Below are positions 25,258 to 34,764 of a stretch of 64,000 nucleotides of DNA, one piece after another. The notes under the pieces were generated by a model. It made no database searches. It was not told where the DNA came from and saw only the letters and a program-made list of their open reading frames with translations. How positions within the stretch are numbered: position 1 is the first letter of the stretch; every line of letters begins with the position of its first letter. The position numbers were made by a program, and so were the translations under genes. This stretch comes from Cohnella ginsengisoli (GTDB taxonomy: Bacteria > Bacillota > Bacilli > Paenibacillales > Paenibacillaceae): NCBI RefSeq assembly GCF_029525555.1, contig NZ_JAPDHZ010000006.1:62001-126000 (forward strand), written 5' to 3'.

Positions 25258-25446
25258 ATGGACAAGACCATGCAAATCGTGCTGCCAATTCTCCTTATCC
25301 AACTCATTCTGATGATCGTCGCGCTGGTCGATGTCGCGAAGATCGAACGGACGAGAGGGCCGAAGTGGATGTGGGTGCTGCTCATTCTGTTCGCGAGCAT
25401 GCTCGGCTCGGTCTCCTACTTCATCTTCGGAAGGAGAAACGACTAG
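25258..25446 (+). CDS. PLDc_N-domain membrane protein (YxlE-like)
   Basis: 62-aa protein with two transmembrane helices and the PLDc_N pattern: VALVDVAKIERT, then PKWMWVLLILFASMLGSVSYFIFGR. YxlE of the Bacillus subtilis sigY-yxlCDEFG operon has this form and precedes an ABC pair, as here. The stop TAG shares a base with the GTG of the ATPase. It may regulate or stabilise the transporter. Confidence 0.85.
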   Translation: MDKTMQIVLPILLIQLILMIVALVDVAKIERTRGPKWMWVLLILFASMLGSVSYFIFGRRND

Positions 25447-26354
25447 TGCCGCTGCTCGAGGCTGACAAACTCACCAAAAACTATGGAGGCGGCAAGCCCG
25501 CCGTGAACGAATTGTCGATGAAGATTCCGGAAGGCCGATGCACGGCGCTGCTCGGTCCCAACGGTGCGGGCAAGACGACGACGCTGCGGATGCTGGCGGG
25601 CCTGCTCGCGCCTACCTCCGGCAGCATCGCGTTCAAGGCGCGGGAGGGTGTCGACATCCGTGAGTCAGTCGGGTACCTGCCTCAATATCCAGCCTTTCCG
25701 AACTGGATGAGCGGCAAGGAGTTCCTGACGTATGCAGGCAGGCTGGCGTATCAGTCCAAGCGAGTGGCGGCCGAGCGGGCCCGCGAGCTTCTGGAGCGCG
25801 TCGGACTCGCGGAGGCGGCAGGCCGGCGCATCGGCGGATATTCCGGCGGGATGAAGCAGCGACTTGGCATCGCGCAGGCGATCGTTCATCGTCCGCAGCT
25901 GCTCATGCTGGACGAGCCGGTCTCGGCGCTCGATCCGATCGGGCGCCGAGAAGTGATGTCGCTTCTGGCCGAGCTGAAGAAGGAGACGACGATCCTATTC
26001 TCCACGCACGTCCTGCACGATGCGGAGGCCGTCTGCGACGACGTGATCATCATCAGGGAAGGCAGGCTGGCGCTGGCCGGCGAGCTGCGCGCGGTGATGC
26101 GGGCGCACAGCCGGCCCGTCATCACGCTGCAGCTCGCGGAAGGACATGAAGCGTGGTTGCTGCAGTTAGCCGGACGGCCCTACGTGCGGCACATCGATGT
26201 TAAGCCGAACGAGGCGCGGATCGCCGTGGACGATCTCGAAGCTGCCCGGACGGCGCTGCTGAGGGAGATCGTAGAGGCCGATGTCCCGGTCGTGCGTCTG
26301 GAAGCAGGTTCGGCGACGCTGGAGGATCTGTTCATGGAGGCGGTGAGGTCATGA
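25446..26354 (+). CDS. ABC transporter ATP-binding protein (YxlF-like)
   Basis: 302-aa ATPase of the multidrug/bacitracin-type ABC-2 exporters. Walker A GPNGAGKTT, Q-loop YLPQYPAFP, signature YSGGMKQR, Walker B LLMLDEPVSALDP and H-loop FSTHVLHD are all intact. A ~80-residue C-terminal extension follows, as in this class. Start GTG 25446 is supported by GGAAGGAG 9 nt upstream; the longer ORF from 25365 lies over the previous gene in another frame. The stop overlaps the permease start by 4 bp (ATGA). Confidence 0.92.
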   Translation: MPLLEADKLTKNYGGGKPAVNELSMKIPEGRCTALLGPNGAGKTTTLRMLAGLLAPTSGSIAFKAREGVDIRESVGYLPQYPAFPNWMSGKEFLTYAGRLAYQSKRVAAERARELLERVGLAEAAGRRIGGYSGGMKQRLGIAQAIVHRPQLLMLDEPVSALDPIGRREVMSLLAELKKETTILFSTHVLHDAEAVCDDVIIIREGRLALAGELRAVMRAHSRPVITLQLAEGHEAWLLQLAGRPYVRHIDVKPNEARIAVDDLEAARTALLREIVEADVPVVRLEAGSATLEDLFMEAVRS

Positions 26355-27129
26355 GTCAATGGCTCGTTCTATACGCGAAGGAAATGCTCGGCATGCGGCG
26401 CAGCTATAAGTGGCTATGGCTGCCGCTCGTCTTTCTCCTGCTCGGCATCATGAATCCGGTGACGACGTATTACATGCCGCAGCTCCTTGAAGCGAGCGGG
26501 ATTTCCGCCGAAGCGGCGGCGGCGATCCCCACTCCGACGGCGGGGGGAGGTGCTCGCCAAGTCGTTGTCCCAATATAATACGCTCGGCCTGCTCATCCTC
26601 GTCCTCGCGTTCATGGGCGTCGTCGCGGGCGAATGGCTGTCCGGCGCGGACATGATGACGTTGGTGAAGCCTGTATCCCATCTGAAGCTGGTTACCTCCA
26701 AGTGGGCGAGCCTGCTTACGCTGACCTTCGCTTCCTTCGTCTTAGGCTACGCCGGCACGTGGTATTACACGGACATTCTGATCGGCGACGTCGCCTTATC
26801 CGCCGTCGCGCAGAGTTGCCTCGTATACGCCGTCTGGCTGACGCTCGCCGTGACGATCACCCTCTTTTTTTAGCAGCCTGCTGAATTCGCTTGGCGGCAC
26901 GGCGTTCTTGACGCTGCTGACGCTCGCGGTCTTGAACCTGTCCGCGGGATTCTTGGAGAAGTACATGCGTTGGAGTCCGGGGCGTCTCTCTGGCGCGGCG
27001 CAAGCGCTTCTGCTGGAAGGGGCGCCTGCTTCGAGGCTGCTGTCGCCGCTGGCTGTCACGATTTTGCTTGCCCTGGCGCTCGTGTATGGAGCTGCCCGGG
27101 CATCCCGGTATCGTCAAGCCCGTTCTTAG
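26351..27129 (+). CDS. ABC-2 permease (YxlG-like, two frameshifts)
   Basis: Six-helix permease partner of the preceding ATPase, ~258 aa. The first piece reads LYAKEMLGMRRSYKWLWLP and ends at a G6 run near 26541-26546. The middle piece starts at EVLAKSLSQYNTLGLLILVL. The last piece begins after a T7 run near 26864-26871 with SSLLNSLGGTAFLTLL. Removing one G and one T gives a continuous standard permease, so both breaks are probably base-calling errors. It terminates at the shared hairpin at 27179. Confidence 0.8.
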
Positions 27130-27178
27130 CCTGTCGGTGGTACTCAAGGTGTGTGGGGGAGGTCGAGAGGGTAGATTA

Positions 27179-27228
27179 AAAAAAAACGCCTCCCACCCAC
27201 GGTACCCGTGGAATAGGAGGCGTTTTTG
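27179..27228. terminator. bidirectional terminator
   Basis: AAAACGCCTCC pairs with GGAGGCGTTTTT and carries an inner CCACGG/CCGTGG stem. A-run on the left and T-run on the right serve both the permease (+) and the SLH gene (-). Confidence 0.88.
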
Positions 27229-27256
27229 TTCATGCTTAATCTGAAAATCGTACCTG

Positions 27257-30200
27257 TTAAATCAAGCCCGCCTGCTTGAGCAGCCGTTCTACGATAACTG
27301 CAACCTCTGCTCTCGTGATATTGGCTTTTGGCGCGAGCGAAGATGCGCTTCTGCCGAGGATTACGCCCGCTTGAATGCTGCTGGCGATGCCCCTGCGCGC
27401 CCAGGGGGCTGCTTCGTCCGCGTCCTTGTAGGAACGCAGCGTTCCTTCTGCCGCGGCTTCCGTCACCGCTGTCGCAGCCGACCCGTTCGTGATCGTCATG
27501 GCTTTGGCGAGGATCGCGATCGCCTGCTCGCGCGTGAGCTTGTCGTTCGGCCGGAATGTCCCGTCCTCGAAGCCGTTGATCAACTGATACGCATAAGCCG
27601 TTTGAACGGCTGCGCTGTACCAGTCGGCCGATTGGACGTCGGAGAATGCGCCTTGATTCTGGTTAAGGCCGATGCCCAGACCGCGAACGATGATGGCTGC
27701 GAATTCTGCGCGCGTAATCTCGGTGTCGGGACTGAAGCGATCGTTGTCGATTCCGTTGATGACCATCCGCGAGCCCATGTTGTCGACGGACTTTTTGGCC
27801 CAATGACCGTTCACGTCGGCAAATTCGAGCGGATGCCAGATGACCGCATACGTGCTGTTCGTCAAGCTGCTGATATGCGCGGTGTAGCTTCCGTCGACGA
27901 CTTCGACTCGGGTCGGCACATGGCGCAGCGTTCCGTCGGGCTCGATGACGACGCCTGTCGTCACTTTGTCCGGGTCCGTGCCGGCCGGCAGCGCGATCGT
28001 CCGTTCGACGTAAGCGTTGAACGTCGTGATCTCCGTGCTCGTCCCACCGTATAGCGCGCTTACCGTGAAGCTGACCGGGGATGCGACGACGGTAAACGAT
28101 CCTTGTTCCGCGGCGCGCGTCAGCAGCTTCGTCATCTCTGCAGATGGCGCTGCGATCTCGATTAGAATGGCAATGTCCCGCAGGTTGACCGAGCTGCCAA
28201 GCTTGTTGGAAAGCGCGTCAACGTTGAATTGCTTCGCAGACAACGTATACGTCGCTTGTTTGGTTTTAAGTTCCACGACGGCGTTCATCTGCGCCAGACT
28301 TTTAATCATTTGAGCGTTCAGCTGTCCGATCAAAATATCGGAATTCGCAGTGAACGGCAAGGTAAGTACTGCGCCGGCTCCTGCTTCCGCCAGCAGCTTC
28401 TCCAGCTCGCGCTCATCGACCGCCAGCGTCGTCGCGGATCGGCCGTCTTTCTGACCGCCGGTCAGCTTGCCGATCTTGCTCGGACGTCCATTAATGAACA
28501 CATCCACCGCGTTGTCGGACACAGATACAGTTACCTGCTCCGTGTATATGGTGATGGAACGTTCGGCCTGAACCACGCTGTGATTGCCGGCCGGGTCGAT
28601 CGCATCGACTGTGATGGTGTACGCGCCGTCGATCAGGGCGGCTGCCGGCTTGAACGCCCATTTGCCGTCGCTGTCCGCCTGCGCTTCGCTCGCTTCGCCG
28701 TTAATGGCGATCTTCACCGTACTGCCGGGCTCGACTGTTCCTTCGATCGTCGGCTGCTTGTCGGTCAATCGCGCATTGTCGATCGGGCTTGCGATAACAG
28801 GAACAGGGGGCGTCTTGTCAAAAACAACCACGCTCGCATCCGTCGTCTGTACGACCGTCACGCCCGCATTCCCCGCCGGATCGCTAAATGCGATTTGCAG
28901 CGGGACAGCGCCCTCGGCATCGCTCTCCGTCATCGGATAGACGGCCGTGTAGGTGCCGTCAGCTTCGGAGGCCGCTACGGCGTGTCCCGCGATCGTCACC
29001 GCTGGCGAAGCGGCCAGCCGCTCGCTGGCGCGGAAGGTGACCGTCACCGTGTCCCCGGCTTTGGCAAGGGTAGGCGTCGCATTATCGCTGGCGATATGCA
29101 CTTCGGTCAGTTCGGGCGCCGTCGCGTCATAGACCGTGCTGAAAGGCGTCGCCGCCACATTGCCGTTGCCCGCCGCATCGGCTGCCGAGCCGGAGGGGAG
29201 CGTCACGACAACGGAGCCTTCCGCCGCCGGCGTAATGACTGCGGTATAGATCCTATTGTCGGAAGTGCTCAAGTTGCTTGCGGTCCCGTTCGTGACCGAG
29301 AGGTCGCCGACTGCGAATCCGGTGACGGCTTCGCTGAACGTGATCGTGACGTCGAACGCGGACTGATTCGTCTGATTCGCTGCAGTCGAGGCGATGCTCG
29401 CCGTCGGCGGCGTACCGTCGTAGACGGTGCTGACCGAAGTCGGCGCCGCAGTGTTCGCATTGCCCGCCGCGTCGGTCACGACGTTCGCGTCCAGACCAAC
29501 CGTCACCGGCCCGTCCGCTGCCGGTCTGATGACTGCGGTATAGGTTGAGCCGTCTGCGGATTGCAGCTGGCTCGCGGTTCCGTTTGTCACCGCGATATCC
29601 GTCGTCGAGAAGTCGAGCGGCGGCTCGTTAAACGCCAACGTGACGACGAACGAAGACTGATTCGTCGGATTCGCGACCGATGAAGATAGACTCACAGTCG
29701 GTCCGGTCGTATCGTAGGTGACGACATGCGGCGTCGCAGCCGCATTCGGATTGTTGGAATTGTCCATCGCTACGCCGCCAGCCACTTCGATGGTCACGAG
29801 ACCTTCGGCTGTCGCGGTGATATCCGCGGTGTACATGAGACTGTTGACTGCCTGAAAATGACCGAGACTGCCGTTCTCGACGGTGATGTCTGCACTCGTG
29901 AACGCTATCACCGGCTCGCTGAATATAATCGTAATGCCAAAAGTAGCCTGAGCCGTCGGTCGGTTGATGCCCGACGAGATCGAGACGGTCGGCGAAGTGA
30001 CATCCTGGACGACGACGTGAGCGGTGTTGCTGCGCACGCTGGCCGGATGCTGGCCCGGGACCGTGTTCGTGATGACGACATAGTAATACGAATCATGGGC
30101 TGCGCCTGTCGGTGCCAAATAAGTGTCTTGCGTCTGACCCTGCAGCATCACGCCGCCCGCATTGCTGTCCGTCGTATTGCGATACCATTGGTAGCTGAGC

Positions 30201-31366
30201 GGTCCGCCGCCCGTCACGCTCGCCGCTACGCTTAGCGTCGGGCGGGCATCGCCCTCGTACAGCTCCGTGTACGCCGTCGGCTGCGTGTCGATGGACGGCG
30301 CCGGCGCATCCGGCAGCGCGTTTACTTTGACATGGGCGGTAGCGCTATACGTGCTGGTCGGCTGCTGGCCTGCGACCGTGTTCGTGACGACGACATAGTA
30401 GTACGAATCGTGCGCCGCGCCGGTCGGTACCACGTAGGAGACTCCGGTCTGGCCGTTCAGCATGAAGCCGCCGGCATAGCTGTCCGTCGTATTGCGATAC
30501 CATTGGTAGCTAAGCGTTCCGCCGCCCGTGACGCTCGCCGCTACGATTAGCGTCGGGCTGTCGGCGCCCTCTTCAAGCTGCGTGTCCGGCGTCGGCTGCA
30601 TGTCGATGGACGGCGCAGGCGCGCTCGGCAGCGCGTTCACTTTGACATGGGCGGTAGCGCTTCTGATGCTGGCTGTCTGCTTACCGGCTGCGAAGCTGCT
30701 ATCGGTATTCGTAACAACGATATAATAATAGGAATCCATCTCGGCGCCTGTCGGCACCGTAATGGAGGCCCCGGTCTGGCCGCTCAGCATAAAGCCGCTT
30801 GTGTTGTCGTCCGTCGTATTGCGATACCATTGATAGCTGAGCGTCCCGCTACCCGTCGCAGCTACGCTAAGCGTCGGCGCGGCATCTCCCACAGTCAGTC
30901 CCGTAGCTGACGCCGGCTGGGTCGTGATCGATGGCGCCGGCGCGTTTGGCAGCGCATTCACCGTCAAGTGCGCCAAGCGGCTCATCACCGTGTCCGTACC
31001 GTCGGATACATTAACGTAGTAGTCGGATTCGAACGGCGACCACGTGGGGACGTCCAAAGAAGGAGCCGTTTTTCCCGAGAGCAGGTACGTACTCCCGCCG
31101 GAAGTGCGATACCATTGATAGCTAAACGGGCCGCCGCCGCCTCCCGCTGCGACAGTGAACGTTTGGGTCGTGGCCACCCCTTCGTTTATTACGATATCCT
31201 GCGGCTCCGCGGTAATTTCCAAGGGTGAAGCCGCATACGCGCTTCCGCTGGCGGATAGAGCGCCGCCGGCGACGATTGCGAGAATTAATAGGGCAGCGAA
31301 TATGCGCTGCAACATTAGCCGCTTGTTGCTAAAGCTTTCGGTTCCTCTTACTTTCAAGTGAGACAT
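27257..31366 (-). CDS. large surface protein with Ig-like repeats and three C-terminal SLH domains
   Basis: 1369-aa exported protein. Signal peptide ~17-46. Four Ig-like domains of ~100 aa (residues ~50-440) share SYQWYR and YYYVVVTNT-type blocks. Three bacterial Big-type domains (~445-735) start TPxxSISS and contain FSEPVxxFxxxDI. Two further Ig-like domains follow (APELTEVHIAS, PPVPVIASPIDN), then a linker. Three SLH domains (~1170-1369) carry NGHWAKKSVD, DWYSAAVQTA, and ITRAEVAVIVERLL. SLH domains bind pyruvylated secondary cell-wall polymer, so the protein is cell-wall anchored. The ATG at 31366 lies behind a G-rich GAGGGGGGG. Probably an adhesin or S-layer-associated protein. Confidence 0.93.
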   Translation of the reverse strand: MSHLKVRGTESFSNKRLMLQRIFAALLILAIVAGGALSASGSAYAASPLEITAEPQDIVINEGVATTQTFTVAAGGGGGPFSYQWYRTSGGSTYLLSGKTAPSLDVPTWSPFESDYYVNVSDGTDTVMSRLAHLTVNALPNAPAPSITTQPASATGLTVGDAAPTLSVAATGSGTLSYQWYRNTTDDNTSGFMLSGQTGASITVPTGAEMDSYYYIVVTNTDSSFAAGKQTASIRSATAHVKVNALPSAPAPSIDMQPTPDTQLEEGADSPTLIVAASVTGGGTLSYQWYRNTTDSYAGGFMLNGQTGVSYVVPTGAAHDSYYYVVVTNTVAGQQPTSTYSATAHVKVNALPDAPAPSIDTQPTAYTELYEGDARPTLSVAASVTGGGPLSYQWYRNTTDSNAGGVMLQGQTQDTYLAPTGAAHDSYYYVVITNTVPGQHPASVRSNTAHVVVQDVTSPTVSISSGINRPTAQATFGITIIFSEPVIAFTSADITVENGSLGHFQAVNSLMYTADITATAEGLVTIEVAGGVAMDNSNNPNAAATPHVVTYDTTGPTVSLSSSVANPTNQSSFVVTLAFNEPPLDFSTTDIAVTNGTASQLQSADGSTYTAVIRPAADGPVTVGLDANVVTDAAGNANTAAPTSVSTVYDGTPPTASIASTAANQTNQSAFDVTITFSEAVTGFAVGDLSVTNGTASNLSTSDNRIYTAVITPAAEGSVVVTLPSGSAADAAGNGNVAATPFSTVYDATAPELTEVHIASDNATPTLAKAGDTVTVTFRASERLAASPAVTIAGHAVAASEADGTYTAVYPMTESDAEGAVPLQIAFSDPAGNAGVTVVQTTDASVVVFDKTPPVPVIASPIDNARLTDKQPTIEGTVEPGSTVKIAINGEASEAQADSDGKWAFKPAAALIDGAYTITVDAIDPAGNHSVVQAERSITIYTEQVTVSVSDNAVDVFINGRPSKIGKLTGGQKDGRSATTLAVDERELEKLLAEAGAGAVLTLPFTANSDILIGQLNAQMIKSLAQMNAVVELKTKQATYTLSAKQFNVDALSNKLGSSVNLRDIAILIEIAAPSAEMTKLLTRAAEQGSFTVVASPVSFTVSALYGGTSTEITTFNAYVERTIALPAGTDPDKVTTGVVIEPDGTLRHVPTRVEVVDGSYTAHISSLTNSTYAVIWHPLEFADVNGHWAKKSVDNMGSRMVINGIDNDRFSPDTEITRAEFAAIIVRGLGIGLNQNQGAFSDVQSADWYSAAVQTAYAYQLINGFEDGTFRPNDKLTREQAIAILAKAMTITNGSAATAVTEAAAEGTLRSYKDADEAAPWARRGIASSIQAGVILGRSASSLAPKANITRAEVAVIVERLLKQAGLI

Positions 31367-32029
31367 CCCCCCCTCGATGGTTATGACAAATTAAATCAAA
31401 TTTTGACATCTATTATATGGTACCATGTTGTTTTGGTAATAGATAGAAAAATGATCGAAATGTAGTTCTTTAAAACTATCGGGATGAGAGAGGAACGGCT
31501 TGCGGCATGAGAACGGCAGATGCCGGAATCGCAAGCTGAGCGACGCCAGCCAGGCCTATCGACGTACCCTTGCCTGAGACATCGACTTCACGCTCGGGTA
31601 GTTGAATATAACTCGCTATTCCCCTATCCGCCAATAAGCGATAAGGGGAGCTGGAACCTATGAGAAACAAGGTAATGAAGAAATCCGTATTCGGCGCCAT
31701 GGCGCCCGGCATCCCCTATGTTGCGCACGGCTCCATTTCCTTCTTCCACAGCCGCGAACGGCGACGATACGATCTACGTTTACGAGACCGCACGGATTTT
31801 CAGCTGAAATTCGTCATTCCGGCATCCAAGGGCAAGGCCGATCATATCCCGGCCTTCTCGAAGACAGGCTCGTTCAACAACATGGCGGGCTGAACGCGAG
31901 GCGTCGTCGAGGCGTAATACAGCCCAAAATGTACAGGATCAGGCAACATCGTCCGCCTGGTCCTTTTGTATGCCGCTAGGCGCATGGGATTGTAGGTATC
32001 GAAAATTGTCGAATTCAAGCAAAATCAGT
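31367..32029. other. gene-poor region between the SLH gene and the nucleoside operon
   Basis: The first part (31380-31450) is AT-rich and should contain the SLH gene promoter. A small ORF at 31660-31893 is listed separately. Nothing else recognised. Confidence 0.5.
31660..31893 (+). CDS. small uncertain ORF
   Basis: 77-codon ORF with GGGGAG before its ATG. The product has no recognisable domain, and part of it (RERRRYDLRLRDRTDF) looks like out-of-frame translation. An overlapping frame reads NGDDTIYVYETARIF, so it may be a frameshifted remnant. Low confidence that it is a gene. Confidence 0.25.
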   Translation: MRNKVMKKSVFGAMAPGIPYVAHGSISFFHSRERRRYDLRLRDRTDFQLKFVIPASKGKADHIPAFSKTGSFNNMAG

Positions 32030-32058
32030 TTGACATATCCCTAGTGATCTTCTAGGAT
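32030..32058 (+). promoter_or_regulatory. nupN: sigma-A-type promoter of the nup operon
   Basis: TTGACA at 32030-32035, a 17-bp spacer, then TAGGAT at 32053-32058. It is 44 bp before the TTG start at 32102. No purine-riboswitch fold was recognised in the short leader. Confidence 0.65.
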
Positions 32059-32101
32059 ATAATGGAGCCTATTTAGCATCTAACCAGGGGGAGAGAGACA
32101 G

Positions 32102-33175
32102 TTGAAAAAGACATTATCGCTCGTTCTGATGTTCGTCCTGATCGCTGGCGTGCTGGCAGCATGCGGATCGACGAAGAACAACAATAGCAACAACGCAGGA
32201 AGCAGCGCCAGCAGCAGCGCACCGGCAAGCGGGAGCGCATCCGCGCCGGCGGCATCGAACGGCAAGCCGAAGAAAATCGCGCTCATCACGCCCGAGCCGA
32301 TCGGCGTCAACGCGTTTTTCGTGCTGATGGACGAAGGCTTCAAGAAAGCGGGCAAAGACTTCGGCGTAGAAGTGAAGACGCTCGAGTCCACGGACCCGGC
32401 TTCGATCGAGCAAAACATCCGTACGGCCGCGGCAGGCGACTACGACCTGATCATCACCGCGACGTACCAGGTCGAAGACGCGCTGAAGAAGATCGCGCCG
32501 GAATACCCGGACAAGGCGTTCGCCGTTATCGATACGGTCGTCGATCTGCCTAACGTTCGCTCCATCGCGTTCCGCGAGTACGAAGCTTCGTACCTGCTCG
32601 GCGCCGCAGCCGCGCTCGTCTCCAAGTCCGGCACGGTCGGCAACGTCGTCGCCATGGACATCCCGCTCCTCTCCAAGTACACGAGCGGCTTCGAGCAAGG
32701 CGCCAAGTCGATCAACCCGAACATCAAGATCCTGGTCGGCTACGTAGGCGGCTTTACCGACCCTGCGAAGGCGAAGGAGCTGGCCCTGCAGCAGAACGGG
32801 CAAGGCGCGGATTTCATCGCGGGCATGTCGGCCGCAGGCGACCTCGGCGTCTTCCAAGCTGCAGGCGAAAAAGGCTTCTACACGTCCGGCCAAGATACGG
32901 ACAACACCGACGGCAAGCAAGTCATCCTGGCGCAGCTCAAAGGCACGGACGCGGTCGCCTACGAGACGGTCAAGGACTTCGTTGAAGGCAACTTCTCTTA
33001 CGGCGTTCGCGATTACGGCCTCAAAGAAGGCGGCGTCGGCCTGACGTACGTCAACAAAGACAGCAAGTCCCCGCTGAGCGATGCGATCGGCCAAGAAAAC
33101 GTTGACAAGCTCAAGAAGATTTCCGATGATATTATTGCAGGCACGATCGTCGTCAAAAATCCGCTGCAAAAATAA
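32102..33175 (+). CDS. nupN: BMP family nucleoside-binding lipoprotein
   Basis: 357-aa substrate-binding lipoprotein of a nucleoside ABC importer. Lipobox GVLAACGS with the acylated Cys21, a Ser/Ala/Asn-rich linker, then the BMP/Med fold (KIALITPEPIGVNAFFVLMDEGF, then ITATYQVEDAL and SGQDTDNTDGKQVILAQLKG). The start is TTG 32102 with GGGGGAGAG upstream. It is the first gene of the unit with the ATPase and two permeases, as in B. subtilis nupNOPQ (guanosine uptake). A hairpin after it probably raises its level over the other subunits. Confidence 0.9.
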   Translation: MKKTLSLVLMFVLIAGVLAACGSTKNNNSNNAGSSASSSAPASGSASAPAASNGKPKKIALITPEPIGVNAFFVLMDEGFKKAGKDFGVEVKTLESTDPASIEQNIRTAAAGDYDLIITATYQVEDALKKIAPEYPDKAFAVIDTVVDLPNVRSIAFREYEASYLLGAAAALVSKSGTVGNVVAMDIPLLSKYTSGFEQGAKSINPNIKILVGYVGGFTDPAKAKELALQQNGQGADFIAGMSAAGDLGVFQAAGEKGFYTSGQDTDNTDGKQVILAQLKGTDAVAYETVKDFVEGNFSYGVRDYGLKEGGVGLTYVNKDSKSPLSDAIGQENVDKLKKISDDIIAGTIVVKNPLQK

Positions 33176-33202
33176 ACGTCGCCTTTACCTATAATTATCC
33201 AT

Positions 33203-33228
33203 AACCGGCTGCCTCGAGCAGCCGGTTT
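33203..33228 (+). terminator. intra-operon hairpin after the binding protein
   Basis: ACCGGCTGC pairs with GCAGCCGGT over a 6-nt loop, followed only by TTCC. Likely a partial terminator or mRNA-stabilising hairpin. Confidence 0.6.
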
Positions 33229-33264
33229 CCTATGCTTATAAGGACCGCAGACAGGAGGGCTCGC

Positions 33265-34764
33265 ATGCTGCTCGAGATGGAACGAATCACGAAGAGCTAC
33301 GGCAGCGTCATCGCGAACAAGGGAATCGACTTTAACTTGAAGGCCGGAGAAGTGCATGCCGTCGTCGGGGAGAACGGCGCGGGCAAAACGACGCTCATGC
33401 GCATTTTGTACGGCATGGAGCAGGCGACTTCCGGCACGATCAAGCTGAACGGGCGCGAAGCGCGTTTCGCCGATCCGAAGGATGCGATCGGCAGCGGCAT
33501 CGGCATGGTGCACCAGCACTTCATGCTGTTCCCGGACTTCACGGTGGCGGAAAACATCGTGATCGGCCGCGAGCCCGGCGCCGTCCGGTTCGATCGAAAA
33601 GCCGCGATCGAGCAAGTGGAGGCGCTGTCCAAGACCTATGGCATCCGCGTCGATCCGCGGGCCAAGGTCGGCGACTGCCCGCTCGGCGTGCAGCAGCGGG
33701 TAGAGATCCTGAAGGTGCTCCATCAAGGCGCGGAGATCATCATCCTCGACGAGCCGACCGGGGTGCTGACCCCGCTCGAGGTCGGCGAGCTGCTCGAAGC
33801 GATCAAGAAGCTGGCCGGCATGGGCAAGAGCTTTATCTTGATCACGCACAAGCTGAACGAAGTGATGAGCGTCGCCGACCGGATCACGGTGCTGCGCGAC
33901 GGCGAAGCGACGGGCACGCTGAACGCTTCCGATACGAACGTGGAGGAGCTGTCGAGGCTCATGGTCGGCCGCGAGCTGGCGCCTTCGACGAAGAAGCCGG
34001 CCAACCCCAAAGCGAATGTTCTGGATCTCAGGGATCTCTCCCTAGCCGGAAATGGGCCCGAACCGGCGCTCAGCGAGATCAACCTGACCGTGCGCGAAGG
34101 CGAGATCGTCGGCGTGGCGGGCATCTCCGGCAACGGTCAATCGGAGCTGATCCAGTCGATCGCGGGCCTCATGAAGCCCGATTCGGGCACCATCTCGCTG
34201 CTCGGCAAGGACGTGACGGGCAGCGGCGCGCGGGCGCTTCGCGATGCCGGGCTGGCGCATATTCCCGAGGACCGGTATATCTGGGGCGCCAGCAAAGCCG
34301 CGACCGTCGCCGAGACGGGCATCATGGGCCACCAGAATCGGCTGGGGCGCTATGGCATGCTGCGCGGCAAAGCGATGAAGACGCTCGTATCTGACTGGGT
34401 CAAGCGCTTTTCGATCAAAGCCGGCTCGCTCGACAACAAGACGCAGAACCTGTCCGGCGGCAACCTGCAGAAGCTGATCGTCGCCCGCGAGCTCGCGCAG
34501 AACACGCCCTTTCTGATCGCTGCGGAGCCGACGCGCGGCGTTGACATCGGGGCGATGGAGACGATACACGAGGAGCTGCTGAAGAGGCGCGCCGAAGGCG
34601 GGGCGATCCTGCTCGTCTCGTCGGAGCTGTCGGAGATCTTGAAGCTGTCGGACCGGATCGTCGTCATGTACGAAGGAAGCATCGCGGGCGAGCTGCGCGT
34701 CGACGAGGCGAGCGAGGACAAACTCAGCTTGCTGATGGCGGGAGGAGGGGTGAGGCATGCATAA
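33265..34764 (+). CDS. nupO: nucleoside ABC transporter ATP-binding protein (two domains)
   Basis: 499-aa tandem ATPase of the sugar/nucleoside CUT2-like class. Domain 1 has Walker A GENGAGKTT, signature-region LGVQQRVEI and Walker B IIILDEPTGVLTP. Domain 2 has the degenerate Walker A GISGNGQSE and the signature LSGGNLQKL. ATG 33265 has CAGGAGGG upstream. The stop overlaps the nupP start by 8 bp. It powers uptake by the NupPQ permeases. Confidence 0.93.
   Translation: MLLEMERITKSYGSVIANKGIDFNLKAGEVHAVVGENGAGKTTLMRILYGMEQATSGTIKLNGREARFADPKDAIGSGIGMVHQHFMLFPDFTVAENIVIGREPGAVRFDRKAAIEQVEALSKTYGIRVDPRAKVGDCPLGVQQRVEILKVLHQGAEIIILDEPTGVLTPLEVGELLEAIKKLAGMGKSFILITHKLNEVMSVADRITVLRDGEATGTLNASDTNVEELSRLMVGRELAPSTKKPANPKANVLDLRDLSLAGNGPEPALSEINLTVREGEIVGVAGISGNGQSELIQSIAGLMKPDSGTISLLGKDVTGSGARALRDAGLAHIPEDRYIWGASKAATVAETGIMGHQNRLGRYGMLRGKAMKTLVSDWVKRFSIKAGSLDNKTQNLSGGNLQKLIVARELAQNTPFLIAAEPTRGVDIGAMETIHEELLKRRAEGGAILLVSSELSEILKLSDRIVVMYEGSIAGELRVDEASEDKLSLLMAGGGVRHA

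Noticed and set aside
28229..29548. Plus-strand open frame of 439 codons
   Set aside because: Antisense to the Ig/SLH gene with Arg/His/Gly-rich shadow composition.
31476..31712. Minus-strand 78-codon ORF upstream of the SLH gene
   Set aside because: No RBS of note, no domain, overlaps another weak ORF.
31981..32101. Purine riboswitch before the nucleoside operon
   Set aside because: The leader after the promoter is only about 40 nt and no three-way junction could be traced.
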